DNA of 64,000 nucleotides, taken from positions 58,705,507-58,769,506 of the forward strand of contig NC_080044.1 of assembly GCF_012489685.1 (NCBI RefSeq). The letters run 5' to 3'. Position 1 is the first letter of the stretch. Each line of letters starts with the position of its first letter. The position numbers and the translations under genes were made by a program. The notes below the pieces were generated by a model. The model saw only the letters and a list, made by a program, of their open reading frames with translations. It did not search any database and was not told the DNA's origin. This DNA comes from Lotus japonicus. Taxonomy: Eukaryota > Streptophyta > Magnoliopsida > Fabales > Fabaceae. Shown piece after piece: positions 48,901 to 59,561 of the stretch.

Positions 48901-49496
48901 AAGTTGTAACTCATTACGTTAGCTCCGCGAGGCCTCAATCAGACTGAAATTTTGCGACTTGTAGCCTGAGGTGTGATCCTTTCATTGCAGACTGTGTCGA
49001 TAATTTGATTTTATTGAGCGGCCGCATCTAACAGCTTCCGACAATCGCGGGACCCTCCAAAAAGTCGAAACTTCACAAAAGTTCTTTTCAAAGCTGTAGC
49101 TCGTTACGTTAGCTCCGCGAGGCCTCAATCAGACTGAAATTTCGCGACTTGTAGCCTGAGGTGTGATCCTTTCATTGCAGACTGTGTCGAGAATTTGATG
49201 TTTTGAGTGGCAGCATCTCACAGCTTCCGACAATCACGGGACCTTCCTAAAAGTCGAAACTTCACAAAAGTTCTTTTCCAAAGTTGTAGCTCGTTAAGTT
49301 AGCAACGCGAGGCCTCAATCAGACTGAAATTTCGCGACATGTAGCCTGACGTGTGATCCTTTCATTCCAGACTGTGTCGAGAATTTGATGTTCTTGAGCG
49401 ACAGCATCTCACAGCTTCCGACAATCGCGGGACCCTCCAAAAAGTCGAAACTTCACAAAAGTTCTCTTTCAAAGTTGTAGCTCGTTACGTTAGCTC
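30986..49496 (-). repeat. Inverted satellite block, 191-bp monomers on the - strand
   Basis: The same satellite as the flanking arrays, reverse-complemented, about 97 monomers, bounded by N gaps on both sides. Its reverse complement follows the flanking array: rare variants at 43209, 42853, 41876, 41521, 40139, 39110, 38127, 36641, 35661, 35016 and 33767 match in order left-array variants at 10259, 10611, 11588, 11942, 13141, 14161, 15141, 15495, 16460, 17116 and 18362. Further down, 32170 and 32097 match right-array variants at 60438 and 60511. One 6-mer is added and one 7-mer missing relative to the flanks. The first 2 kb have many one-base deletions, suggesting a poorly polished contig end. 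No genes seen. Confidence 0.95.
45179..47511 (-). repeat. 3-mer higher-order repeat (573 bp) in inverted block
   Basis: The C-type landmark gataatttgat recurs at 45179, 45752, 46324, 46897 and 47469, steps of 572-573 bp (3 x 191), giving four near-identical A-B-C triplets in a row. This is the longest clean run of the basic triplet in the window and has no equally long counterpart in the left array. Confidence 0.87.
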
Positions 49497-49596
49497 NNNN
49501 NNNNNNNNNNNNNNNNNNNNNNNNNNNNNNNNNNNNNNNNNNNNNNNNNNNNNNNNNNNNNNNNNNNNNNNNNNNNNNNNNNNNNNNNNNNNNNNN
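49497..49596. other. Assembly gap, 100 N
   Basis: A second 100-N placeholder, between inverted satellite and a partial LTR that begins at LTR position about 1472. The join on either side is unproven. Confidence 0.98.
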
Positions 49597-51964
49597 ATGA
49601 CTTCTTGAGTCATCTGACTCATCAAATCTCGATGGTCAAAAAATGCTCCGACCCAAACTCAAAACAACCCAAGAGTTAGTGTCGGTCAATACAACACAAC
49701 TCCACCAACAAGAATACACGAGGGTCTAGTGTCGGTCAATACAACACAGCCCAAACAAAACCCAGAGTCTGTGCCGGTCAATACAACACGACTCGAACAA
49801 CACTACCAGGAGTACTAGAGTACTCGGTGACTTTCAATCATCACCATAGCCCACCTTGATGGCTTTCCCAATTCCAAACTCTCCAAACCCACAACATAAG
49901 TCGACTTTTCCCCGCCTTTCATAAATATTTTTCCCCTTCAGTTCTCCTATGCTTAAACGTTAATAAAAATGATTTCAATTCAAATTAGTCAAATTATGAG
50001 TTTATTTCTCAAAGTCTAAGTTTCCCAAGTCTTTATTTTTCGAAAGCTCTATCATTCTAAGTTTCCAAAAAATCAACCACCCAAAATACATTTCCCGGGG
50101 AAAGTCTAGGAATTCCAACGAATCCCAACAAATGGCTAAGTCTCAAACCCCACATTCGGACTTGCCTAGGGTTGTTCATCCAACCCGAAATGTCAAAGAT
50201 CACCAGATCAATGAACCTCCACTCCGAAGTTGCGTCGAACGCTCAATTCAACACATCATCAATATCATAAGTTATGAAAACAATCATAACAATAAATCAT
50301 CATCATAAACAACATCAGATAAAGCATAAGTCGAATTTATCGACGCCTATCATGCAATCATAGCTAAATATAGCAAGTTGCCCTAACCTCGAGCTGTTCC
50401 AGCTTCGCAAACAAAGTTCTCCTCAAACAATTGCTCTGAGTATTCCAAAGTTCCTTCAACTGAACCTCGGAGGAAAACAAAGCAGAAACCAAACAAAATC
50501 GATTAGTTCGATCGCAAAACAATACATAAACGATAGACAAAGCATTAAAGCTTCAGAATACGACAATCGGGTACGAAAGGACAAGTTTTCGAAAACGAAA
50601 AACTCCCCCCTAAAGGTAATAACCCACGACCTCAAAGGAAAAAGGGCTTCGACTCTTTTTCTTCGATCAAATCAATTCACAAGGTAGTTTTAGGGTAAAA
50701 CTAAGGCAAAGAAACTGTCAGAACAATTTTCGGACAATCGGGCCGAAATACGACTATCCAGGGGCATTTTGGTCCAAAATAAAGGCTCAAAACTTCAAAG
50801 TTATCAGTTCTGAAAACAAATTTGACAGCAATGATCCTCATGACATCCGTGACAACAAATCCTAAAGGCACGAAGTCAGATTAAGTCTTTTCGACAATAA
50901 AGTTTCGAAATGTGAGACAAAAAGGGTTTTGAAACAGTTTTTCAGATCCTGGACAACTGGATCACAATCAGCGTTTACTGACAGAGGTTTTAGACTCAGG
51001 GGAACGTAAGGAACATAACCCAACCAAGAAATCGAAGAAATCGGACCATTTTAGAAAAAGCTCAAAACTGTGAGCACAGAAACGACTTCAGAAACGCAAC
51101 AGAAACAACAATCAGAGGTAGGTATCGTGTTAGTTACCTCGATACCTAGAAGTAGGGACGAACTGCACGAAGATTGGTCAAGTTTTCGCGAAAATCTCCT
51201 CCCCCCTTGCTCTCACGAAATTCAGCCACAAAAGGAAGAAAATGAAGGAATTTTGCTTTTTGAGCTATTTATAGGCAGGCGAAATCGCGGGAAAATGAAA
51301 ATTTCGCGATTCCGATTTTTGCAGCACGATCACCGTGGAATTCTAAGAGAGATTCTGGCGTCAGAATTCCAGAACTCAAAACAAATATCTAAGATTTGGG
51401 AAAAACGATATCCAAAACGCCAAAAGCGGTGTAAGTTAGTCTGTCCCGAAAAACTACTTTTTGCTGTGATGCTCAGACGACAAAACTTCCAACAGAAGAA
51501 AGATTGGAAATGTCGAAACAAGTCTGGCAACGCGGACGGAATCTTCGTTAGATGTTCCGAATAGAAAAAGTCTTCATCCTTCGCTCAAAACTAAGGTTTC
51601 GAAGCAAAGAAATTAGCGTCGGCGGACATCCGAAAAGTTAAACCTATCGTGCGTACAGTCCAGAGTTCCGAAATGAAACGCTGGTCGATGGAAAAATAAA
51701 GAGAAACTTTAAATTTTCCAAGAGTTCGAAATCTCACTTAAAACGTTGCTTTAAGAGCGAAATAGCCTATTCTGGACATGCTCGCCATAAGGCAGGTGTG
51801 CAGACGACTCGCACTAGCTCCGAAAGAAACAACGCCACATTCCTCGAGCAATTCCTGAACTTTCTTCTTCATTAATCTTTCTCAAATATCAAACTCCTGT
51901 CACGCTTACACTGATTCCACGCGTGAGTCGGAAATTAACTTGTTCCGAAAATCCGGGTCTTACA
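49597..51964 (-). repeat. 3' LTR of copy 2, truncated by gap (2368 bp)
   Basis: Corresponds to 21908-24277 of the complete LTR. Two one-base deletions are visible (gctctcacg for gctcttcacg near 51212, and a shorter T run near 51250). It overlaps by about 1.4 kb the part of the LTR also present at 29469-30885, so together the two fragments would more than cover one LTR. The minisatellite falls in the missing part; the 18-bp triple repeat is present at 49680-49789. Confidence 0.92.
51266..51273 (-). promoter_or_regulatory. Probable TATA box in partial LTR
   Basis: Sense CTATAAATAG as in the complete LTRs. Since this is the 3' LTR of copy 2, it would drive copy 1 only if the two copies truly share a middle LTR. 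Confidence 0.6.
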
Positions 51965-51967
51965 ATA

Positions 51968-51976
51968 CTCCCCTCC
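51968..51976 (-). other. Polypurine tract, copy 2
   Basis: Sense GGAGGGGAG just before the 3' LTR, identical in sequence and spacing to that of the other copy. Confidence 0.88.
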
Positions 51977-52001
51977 AAAAAGAAAGTTTCGTCCTCGAAA
52001 C

Positions 52002-52268
52002 TCAGAGTTCTGAGAAAAGTCCGGAATACAGTTCCTTGATCTGGTCTTCCAATTCCCCTGTAGCATTGCCCGTGTCATTGTTCCTCATAACCTTTACTTA
52101 AGCAAGTTGTTTTCCCCTTAACTGTTTCACTCTTCTATCCCCACTGCTAACTGTCGGTGTCTCAAAAAACAAACCATCATTCAACTTCATGTCGTCTGGC
52201 TCGATCACTTGCGTCGGATCTCTTCTTGAAATGATACCGGTTGGCATTCCGTGAAGTCGCACAATCTT
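52002..52268 (-). pseudogene. Integrase/chromodomain remnant, copy 2
   Basis: Same 89-codon remnant as at 24315-24581, with the same internal stop and the same join of an integrase-core fragment to the chromodomain tail. Sharing of the stop shows that the decay predates separation of the two copies, so the element was already mobilised, or duplicated, in the pol-less state. Confidence 0.72.
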
Positions 52269-54331
52269 AGCCACTTACTTCTTTACTTTCGGTCGTCCGA
52301 AATTCTTCTTAAACTCAGTGCCTCTCTGTCATCTAAAAATAGATACCCAGCTTGTCCTCGTGATCTTCATCTACAGTCCAAAACTCCACTTGTCCGTTCG
52401 ATAACTCCTAGATGAAATCTTGCGTTGGAATCTAATAGTCCATTAAAACACCTCCAACTTCGTAACTATCTTTACACACACCAAGTAATCAAACTTCTAC
52501 TTAGTCACTATTCGAATTAAAACTCGACTTATGTCCTTATTCCTTGTCCTTCACTAATCTTATCCCCCTTCAACATCAATTTATCAACAACTTATAAGAT
52601 AATCCTCCTCTTAATATCTAACAATCCGTTTTTACCGTCTTCTTCCTCGAAACTTCCCTCACTCAAACCTATTTACACTCACTGAAATCCCTAACCCTTC
52701 GCACAAATCGAGACTTATCCTCTAGAAGATTACATCATAACTATACCTCAAGGGACTTAACTAGCCATTGACTCTTAAACTCTACGAAACTCGTCAAAAT
52801 ATAACAACCTCAGATATTCGTCTTAATACTAACACCTTCCTTTTTGTGACTCAATCACCATCTCGTCAATCAACTTCTTAATTTCTCAATCAAATTCTGA
52901 CAAACTTCAAGTCCTACACACCTTAGACAGACATTCATAGATTTAAAACCTAAACCTTCACCAAGTTTGGTCCTCTAATGACCTTTAATCCTTCAATACT
53001 TCTTAAATGAATATCAGTTTCTTAAAAACTATAACTCCTTCACTTACCCAAACGACCTGACCAGTGTCGTCATGCTTTCACATCCACAACTTATTATGCT
53101 AACATCATTCAAATCATATCACATGGCTCATTATGTCCGCAACCTTATAATCAACATCAATCGATCATCGACCTTAACACTCCACACAACCCAGAATTCC
53201 TTTACTTCAAGATCACTCTTATATTATACCTCAATGGTCTTAACCCGAAGCTCACCTTCAGGTCTTCAATCTTCTAAGATTCAACTCCTATTGTCACACC
53301 TACAACCATAAGATCTCCTATTCGTACGCGATTCTCGACTCTCAAGATTCAACCTTAACCCTAAGATTTCAATCCAACTTAGTAAATCTCACTTAGTAAT
53401 CTTAGCATATTTCTTTGGAATCCATATCAACAACCTCAAGTATTCAACTTATGCTAAAACTTTCTTTCTCCAACTTAATCATTAATTCAACACTTTTCAA
53501 GCGAAAATTCATCTCTTAAGACTATAATGTCTCCACATATTAATCCAACGCTTAGCAAAACTTATTCCTCGAACTCGACTATAACAATCTAGTTCAGAGT
53601 TAATTCTTCTGAATCTCGCTACCATCAAGCTATCATCTAAAACCTGATTACATTCAACTTATTTAGTCTCTAACAATTCCACTCAGTAATCACATAACCT
53701 ATGACTTCATAACTTCCGAGAAACTACTTAATACTTTTCCGGCATTAAACCTCTTGACTTAGTCTACCTCTACTTGGAGTAATCACACGAACTAACCAAT
53801 CAATGTCTATACGACACTCATCGAATTCCAAAGATTTAAATCTTAATCTTTCACAATCAAGTGCTTAACACGAACTTTCCTCCCAAATCCGACTAATCCT
53901 CAATCAATTCAAATTCATCTTACACATCTTTCTATCAAAGTCCATAACCAGCTGTGATTCCGAATATCACCCCCTCAATATTAGGTTGATCAGGCCTAAT
54001 ACATCGAAGGTGGAAATTTAGAAAAACCCACTGGAACAGTCAATGAGTTCCTATCATTCAGTAGTCACAATTATCCCAACATCCAATCCTTAACGGTCCC
54101 GCTACGGAACTACGCACCCTCAACATAACACGTATACTACCCATAAGGAATCTCTCTAAGATTCGTTCTCCAGCTACTAGCTTCCTTATAATCGCATTGG
54201 TGGAAGACTACTTTCTAGACTTAGTGTGTTATTCTAAACCTCGTGTAACTTCTATAGTTAAAACACGAGTAGCAGTCAAATAAATTCTTAATAGGTGTAA
54301 TAACTGTAAGGTCAAAGCTCAAACAGTATAA
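52269..54331 (-). other. Internal region without recognisable coding, copy 2
   Basis: Matches 24582-26644, with the same G-poor + strand and no credible reading frame. No difference from the other copy was noticed by eye, and the length is the same. Confidence 0.75.
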
Positions 54332-55504
54332 CTAAGTTAGGCGTGTTGCACACGCTACGAGAGTAATGAAGCGTATTATACTGGAATGCGAAAGAATGGG
54401 TAGAAGGTTACCATCGTTCTTACGCTCTCCTCCGGTTAACCCATCAGCTCCCTCACCGTCCATGATATAAACCCTTCCTCTAGCAGCAGGGCGCTTTACC
54501 CTTGCAGTGTTAACGGATGGCTCCCTCTTGGGCGCCTTACAGTCCACGGCTAGATGCCCCACTCGGTTGCAATTAAAGCATCTTGGTCCAGTCGCTGAAC
54601 ACTTGTCAGCAAAATGTCCAGTCTTCCCACACCTGAAACATGTCACACCCTTGTTGTCGGTTTGATTCCCTGCACCTCCAGTAGCAATGGTCATCGGTTT
54701 GTACTGTCCCGGGGTAAAACCTTCCCCTATAGGACGCTGATAAGGCTTCTTCATCTGAAACTTTCCTTTTCCTTGATAGCTCCGGGAACTTGACCTCATT
54801 GGTCCCCTAGTTCCAGCCCGATCCATCCTCCTATTCTTCATCAGTTCCACCTCGGTGGCCTTCTCAACCAAAGCTTGAAACCTCATAATCCCCAACGGTC
54901 TCACTGAGTCCTCAATGTCAGCTCTCAGTCCCCTCACAAAGCGCTTGCACATATAGGGTTCATCAACCTGATCACGGAAAAACCGGAAGTGCTTGGCCAA
55001 AGATTCCAACTTAGCAGCATATTCCGGAATAGTCATGCTCCCTTGACGAAGAGTCAGAAACTGCGACTCACGCTCGTCACGAGCACTATCAGGAAAATAC
55101 TTCTCCAGAAAAGCAGCACGAAAAGAATTCCAGTTCACCTCAACATGGTTTGCCTCCATCATCCCTCTGGTGCCCCTCCACCAGTACTCAGCATCGCCCA
55201 GTAGTAGATAAGTTGCCAGGCCCACCTTAGCCCCTTCACTAGTCTGTAGTACTTCGAAAATCTTCTCTATCTCTTGGATCCAGAGATCCGCCTCGTCCGG
55301 GTCAGTCCCGCCCGTGAACTTGGGTGGATTCTGTCTTATGAAATTATTCAATCCCCTGTTCTGGTCCAGAGATGCTTCCCTCTGACGCAGGTGTAGCTCG
55401 CGTGCGTCCTCAGCAGCACGCCTCTGTGCATTGTCATTCGTTTGTACAGTCATCGCTTGGACCAAAGTGGCCACCATCTCAGCAAGTTGGTTCGCGTTCA
55501 CCAT
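54332..55504 (-). CDS. gag: Gag polyprotein of Ty3/gypsy retrotransposon, 390 aa (copy 2)
   Basis: Residue-for-residue identical to the gag at 26645-27817: gag domain at about 60-215, basic linker, and two CCHC knuckles at 289-302 and 309-322. The role would be RNA packaging in virus-like particles. It starts about 200 nt after the primer-binding site, with the same favourable start context, and stops where protease would begin; no reverse transcriptase follows. An intact frame in both copies fits recent mobility or recent duplication. If the two copies prove to be one element seen twice, this is the same gene as the other entry. Confidence 0.95.
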   Translation of the reverse strand: MVNANQLAEMVATLVQAMTVQTNDNAQRRAAEDARELHLRQREASLDQNRGLNNFIRQNPPKFTGGTDPDEADLWIQEIEKIFEVLQTSEGAKVGLATYLLLGDAEYWWRGTRGMMEANHVEVNWNSFRAAFLEKYFPDSARDERESQFLTLRQGSMTIPEYAAKLESLAKHFRFFRDQVDEPYMCKRFVRGLRADIEDSVRPLGIMRFQALVEKATEVELMKNRRMDRAGTRGPMRSSSRSYQGKGKFQMKKPYQRPIGEGFTPGQYKPMTIATGGAGNQTDNKGVTCFRCGKTGHFADKCSATGPRCFNCNRVGHLAVDCKAPKREPSVNTARVKRPAARGRVYIMDGEGADGLTGGERKNDGNLLPILSHSSIIRFITLVACATRLT

Positions 55505-55700
55505 GTTCTGTATTCGTTTAGCAAACAGTCAGTACCAATCATAAGATAGTATTATGCATAGCTATACAATATGATTAGGTAGCAACTTCAATCAATTAAA
55601 GCGAAGATCGCTTGGCAGACAATCAATTTTTACTCTTTGCAGAGTCACACAACCTAGCACAGAAGACCTATTCCCCAAAGACTCCCGAAAGACTCGACAA

Positions 55701-55712
55701 GCTCTGATACCA
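55701..55712 (-). other. Primer-binding site, initiator tRNA-Met type, copy 2
   Basis: Sense TGGTATCAGAGC, three bases after the 5' LTR. The adjacent LTR terminus reads TGGAACACC on the + strand rather than TGTAACACC, one substitution in the third base; TG/CA itself is kept. The leader 55505-55700 holds nothing recognisable. Confidence 0.93.
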
Positions 55713-56763
55713 CAATGGAACACCCCAATTTCCAGGTGTCACTTTAATAACCAAAAATAAACTTTACGCGGAAAACAGGTAATTTTTTTTTTTGATTGTT
55801 TCCTTTTAATAAAAGCAATAAAGAAATAAAAACAAAGCCCAACAACTAAACTAACCGATAAACAACATATACAAAGGTACAGCCTCTGCTGCACTATCCC
55901 GTCACGCGCACACGCAATGACTCCAAGGTAACATGCTCGTAGGCGAATATATACAAACCAAAACTGTACGCAAAAGCATCAAATATACCACTATCCAAGA
56001 GAAAGTCGGCCTCAAAATGGCCTCAACCCAAGACCCCTATAGTCCGACAGACTCTCTGTGATCCTCAGCAAGAGAACCACACAAAAGCCATATATCGGGA
56101 ACCTACCCGGTCCCAAAAGTAAGACGAATCAGAGCTATGACAGTGACAACCAACTCAAAAGACTCTAACCACCCATATCCCACACTACTATCATCGACTC
56201 TCCCTCGATCAGCCATGAAGTCCGGGTCCTCGTCGAAAGCTTCAGTAATAGACATTTCGCTCCGGGTCTTTCCCGCACAACGAATCATCACGAACCGGCT
56301 GACAGACGCCTGGCAGCAGGCCGACCGCCCAAACACAAACATACAAACAAAGCCAAGGTGCTAGGGTCAACTTACAGAATACAATAGATATACAATCAAC
56401 ATGCGATAAAGGGGGGTATGTTTATATGTTGTATATATACATATAAGTTCTGCATTGTATCAAATCTCTAATACAATTCAATCATCAATACCTCAACAAA
56501 TATAGTTAGAGTGCATGATATGTCAATGCAACGTCAATTAAGAGGGTTCCGGAGGAAATAGGCTGGGCACGATCGAGTCGGTCCTAACACTGGCATTGTG
56601 TCGACCATAACCCTCGGGTGTCACTTACAACCTTGAAATAGTCGGATCAGTCCTAACCCTGCGGGTCGACTTTTCCCTCCGCTATGCCTGACATCAACAG
56701 GTCGATCCTAACCACACAGTCGATCATATCCCCCATCGAATGGCCGAGTTACCCGAAGGCATG

Positions 56764-57133
56764 CTGTACCCGAAGGTATATACTGTACCCGAAGGTATAT
56801 AGATATACTGTACCCGAAGGTATATAGATATACTGTACCCGAAGGTATATACTGTACCCGAAGGTATATAGATATACTGTACCCGAAGGTATATACTGTA
56901 CCCGAAGGTATATAGATATACTGTACCCGACGGTATATACTGTACCCGAAGGTATATAGATATACTGTACCCGAAGGTATATACTGTACCCGAAGGTATA
57001 TAGATATACTGTACCCGAAGGTATATACTGTACCCGAAGGTATATAGATATACTGTACCCGAAGGTATATAGATATACTGTACCCGAAGGTATATACTGT
57101 ACCCGAAGGTATATACTGTACCCGAAGGTATAT
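56764..57133 (-). repeat. LTR minisatellite of 19- and 25-bp units, full-length copy
   Basis: Same unit order and total length as at 21485-21854, including the single loop-variant unit (acccgacgg, near 56925-56935). The sense RNA of each unit can fold UACC-UUCG-GGUA. Confidence 0.92.
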
Positions 57134-57269
57134 GTCGATTCGGCGACAAAAGACAATTAATTATGAAAGGAGTGCGATCACCCTTGATGACTTCTTGAGT
57201 CATCTGACTCATCAAATCTCGATGGTCAAAAAATGCTCCGACCCAAACTCAAAACAACCCAAGAGTTAG

Positions 57270-57379
57270 TGTCGGTCAATACAACACAACTCCACCAACA
57301 AGAATACACGAGGGTCTAGTGTCGGTCAATACAACACAGCCCAAACAAAACCCAGAGTCTGTGCCGGTCAATACAACAC
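57270..57379 (-). repeat. Three-copy 18-bp direct repeat in LTR
   Basis: tgtcggtcaatacaacac at 57270-57287 and 57320-57337, and the tgccgg variant at 57362-57379, with the same spacing as in the other LTRs. Confidence 0.85.
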
Positions 57380-58857
57380 GACTCGAACAACACTACCAGG
57401 AGTACTAGAGTACTCGGTGACTTTCAATCATCACCATAGCCCACCTTGATGGCTTTCCCAATTCCAAACTCTCCAAACCCACAACATAAGTCGACTTTTC
57501 CCCGCCTTTCATAAATATTTTTCCCCTTCAGTTCTCCTATGCTTAAACGTTAATAAAAATGATTTCAATTCAAATTAGTCAAATTATGAGTTTATTTCTC
57601 AAAGTCTAAGTTTCCCAAGTCTTTATTTTTCGAAAGCTCTATCATTCTAAGTTTCCAAAAAATCAACCACCCAAAATACATTTCCCGGGGAAAGTCTAGG
57701 AATTCCAACGAATCCCAACAAATGGCTAAGTCTCAAACCCCACATTCGGACTTGCCTAGGGTTGTTCATCCAACCCGAAATGTCAAAGATCACCAGATCA
57801 ATGAACCTCCACTCCGAAGTTGCGTCGAACGCTCAATTCAACACATCATCAATATCATAAGTTATGAAAACAATCATAACAATAAATCATCATCATAAAC
57901 AACATCAGATAAAGCATAAGTCGAATTTATCGACGCCTATCATGCAATCATAGCTAAATATAGCAAGTTGCCCTAACCTCGAGCTGTTCCAGCTTCGCAA
58001 ACAAAGTTCTCCTCAAACAATTGCTCTGAGTATTCCAAAGTTCCTTCAACTGAACCTCGGAGGAAAACAAAGCAGAAACCAAACAAAATCGATTAGTTCG
58101 ATCGCAAAACAATACATAAACGATAGACAAAGCATTAAAGCTTCAGAATACGACAATCGGGTACGAAAGGACAAGTTTTCGAAAACGAAAAACTCCCCCC
58201 TAAAGGTAATAACCCACGACCTCAAAGGAAAAAGGGCTTCGACTCTTTTTCTTCGATCAAATCAATTCACAAGGTAGTTTTAGGGTAAAACTAAGGCAAA
58301 GAAACTGTCAGAACAATTTTCGGACAATCGGGCCGAAATACGACTATCCAGGGGCATTTTGGTCCAAAATAAAGGCTCAAAACTTCAAAGTTATCAGTTC
58401 TGAAAACAAATTTGACAGCAATGATCCTCATGACATCCGTGACAACAAATCCTAAAGGCACGAAGTCAGATTAAGTCTTTTCGACAATAAAGTTTCGAAA
58501 TGTGAGACAAAAAGGGTTTTGAAACAGTTTTTCAGATCCTGGACAACTGGATCACAATCAGCGTTTACTGACAGAGGTTTTAGACTCAGGGGAACGTAAG
58601 GAACATAACCCAACCAAGAAATCGAAGAAATCGGACCATTTTAGAAAAAGCTCAAAACTGTGAGCACAGAAACGACTTCAGAAACGCAACAGAAACAACA
58701 ATCAGAGGTAGGTATCGTGTTAGTTACCTCGATACCTAGAAGTAGGGACGAACTGCACGAAGATTGGTCAAGTTTTCGCGAAAATCTCCTCCCCCCTTGC
58801 TCTTCACGAAATTCAGCCACAAAAGGAAGAAAATGAAGGAATTTTTGCTTTTTGAGC

Positions 58858-58865
58858 TATTTATA
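58858..58865 (-). promoter_or_regulatory. Probable TATA box of the 5' LTR
   Basis: Sense CTATAAATAG about 690 bp into the intact 5' LTR. Predicted transcription start near 58830, giving an RNA leader of roughly 3.3 kb before gag if unspliced. Start site and leader length are inferred. Confidence 0.7.
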
Positions 58866-59556
58866 GGCAGGCGAAATCGCGGGAAAATGAAAATTTCGCG
58901 ATTCCGATTTTTGCAGCACGATCACCGTGGAATTCTAAGAGAGATTCTGGCGTCAGAATTCCAGAACTCAAAACAAATATCTAAGATTTGGGAAAAACGA
59001 TATCCAAAACGCCAAAAGCGGTGTAAGTTAGTCTGTCCCGAAAAACTACTTTTTGCTGTGATGCTCAGACGACAAAACTTCCAACAGAAGAAAGATTGGA
59101 AATGTCGAAACAAGTCTGGCAACGCGGACGGAATCTTCGTTAGATGTTCCGAATAGAAAAAGTCTTCATCCTTCGCTCAAAACTAAGGTTTCGAAGCAAA
59201 GAAATTAGCGTCGGCGGACATCCGAAAAGTTAAACCTATCGTGCGTACAGTCCAGAGTTCCGAAATGAAACGCTGGTCGATGGAAAAATAAAGAGAAACT
59301 TTAAATTTTCCAAGAGTTCGAAATCTCACTTAAAACGTTGCTTTAAGAGCGAAATAGCCTATTCTGGACATGCTCGCCATAAGGCAGGTGTGCAGACGAC
59401 TCGCACTAGCTCCGAAAGAAACAACGCCACATTCCTCGAGCAATTCCTGAACTTTCTTCTTCATTAATCTTTCTCAAATATCAAACTCCTGTCACGCTTA
59501 CACTGATTCCACGCGTGAGTCGGAAATTAACTTGTTCCGAAAATCCGGGTCTTACA

Positions 59557-59561
59557 GAAGC
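59557..59561. repeat. Target-site duplication, right copy (GAAGC)
   Basis: GAAGC directly follows the LTR end TCTTACA and leads into tgtgagatgctgccgctc, the correct continuation of the monomer interrupted at 20436. Confidence 0.92.

Larger units (their letters stand above)
49597..59556 (-). mobile_element. TR-GAG-like chromovirus retrotransposon, copy 2 (3' LTR truncated by gap)
   Basis: Same architecture as the copy at 20437-30885: complete 5' LTR (59556-55716), primer-binding site (55712-55701), gag (55504-54332), non-coding internal stretch, integrase/chromodomain remnant (52268-52002), polypurine tract and a partial 3' LTR (51964-49597). The internal region is again 3751 bp and the gag proteins are identical. 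The outer end is flanked by GAAGC, matching the outer end of the other copy. It may be the second half of a tandem LTR-internal-LTR-internal-LTR element, or the same element represented twice by unmerged contigs. Confidence 0.92.
55716..59556 (-). repeat. 5' LTR of copy 2 (complete, 3841 bp)
   Basis: Same length as the LTR at 20437-24277, with every landmark offset by exactly 35279 bp, so there is no net indel between them. Its outer end (...GGGTCTTACA) abuts the target duplication GAAGC. It contains the minisatellite (56764-57133), the 18-bp triple repeat (57270-57379) and a TATA box. As the intact 5' LTR next to the primer site it is the likely active promoter. Confidence 0.95.

Noticed and set aside
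30986..49496. A genuine giant palindrome or inversion as the first explanation
   Set aside because: Both boundaries are placeholder gaps and the block repeats flanking sequence without the insertion; a misplaced alternative contig is simpler. Kept open only as a testable alternative.
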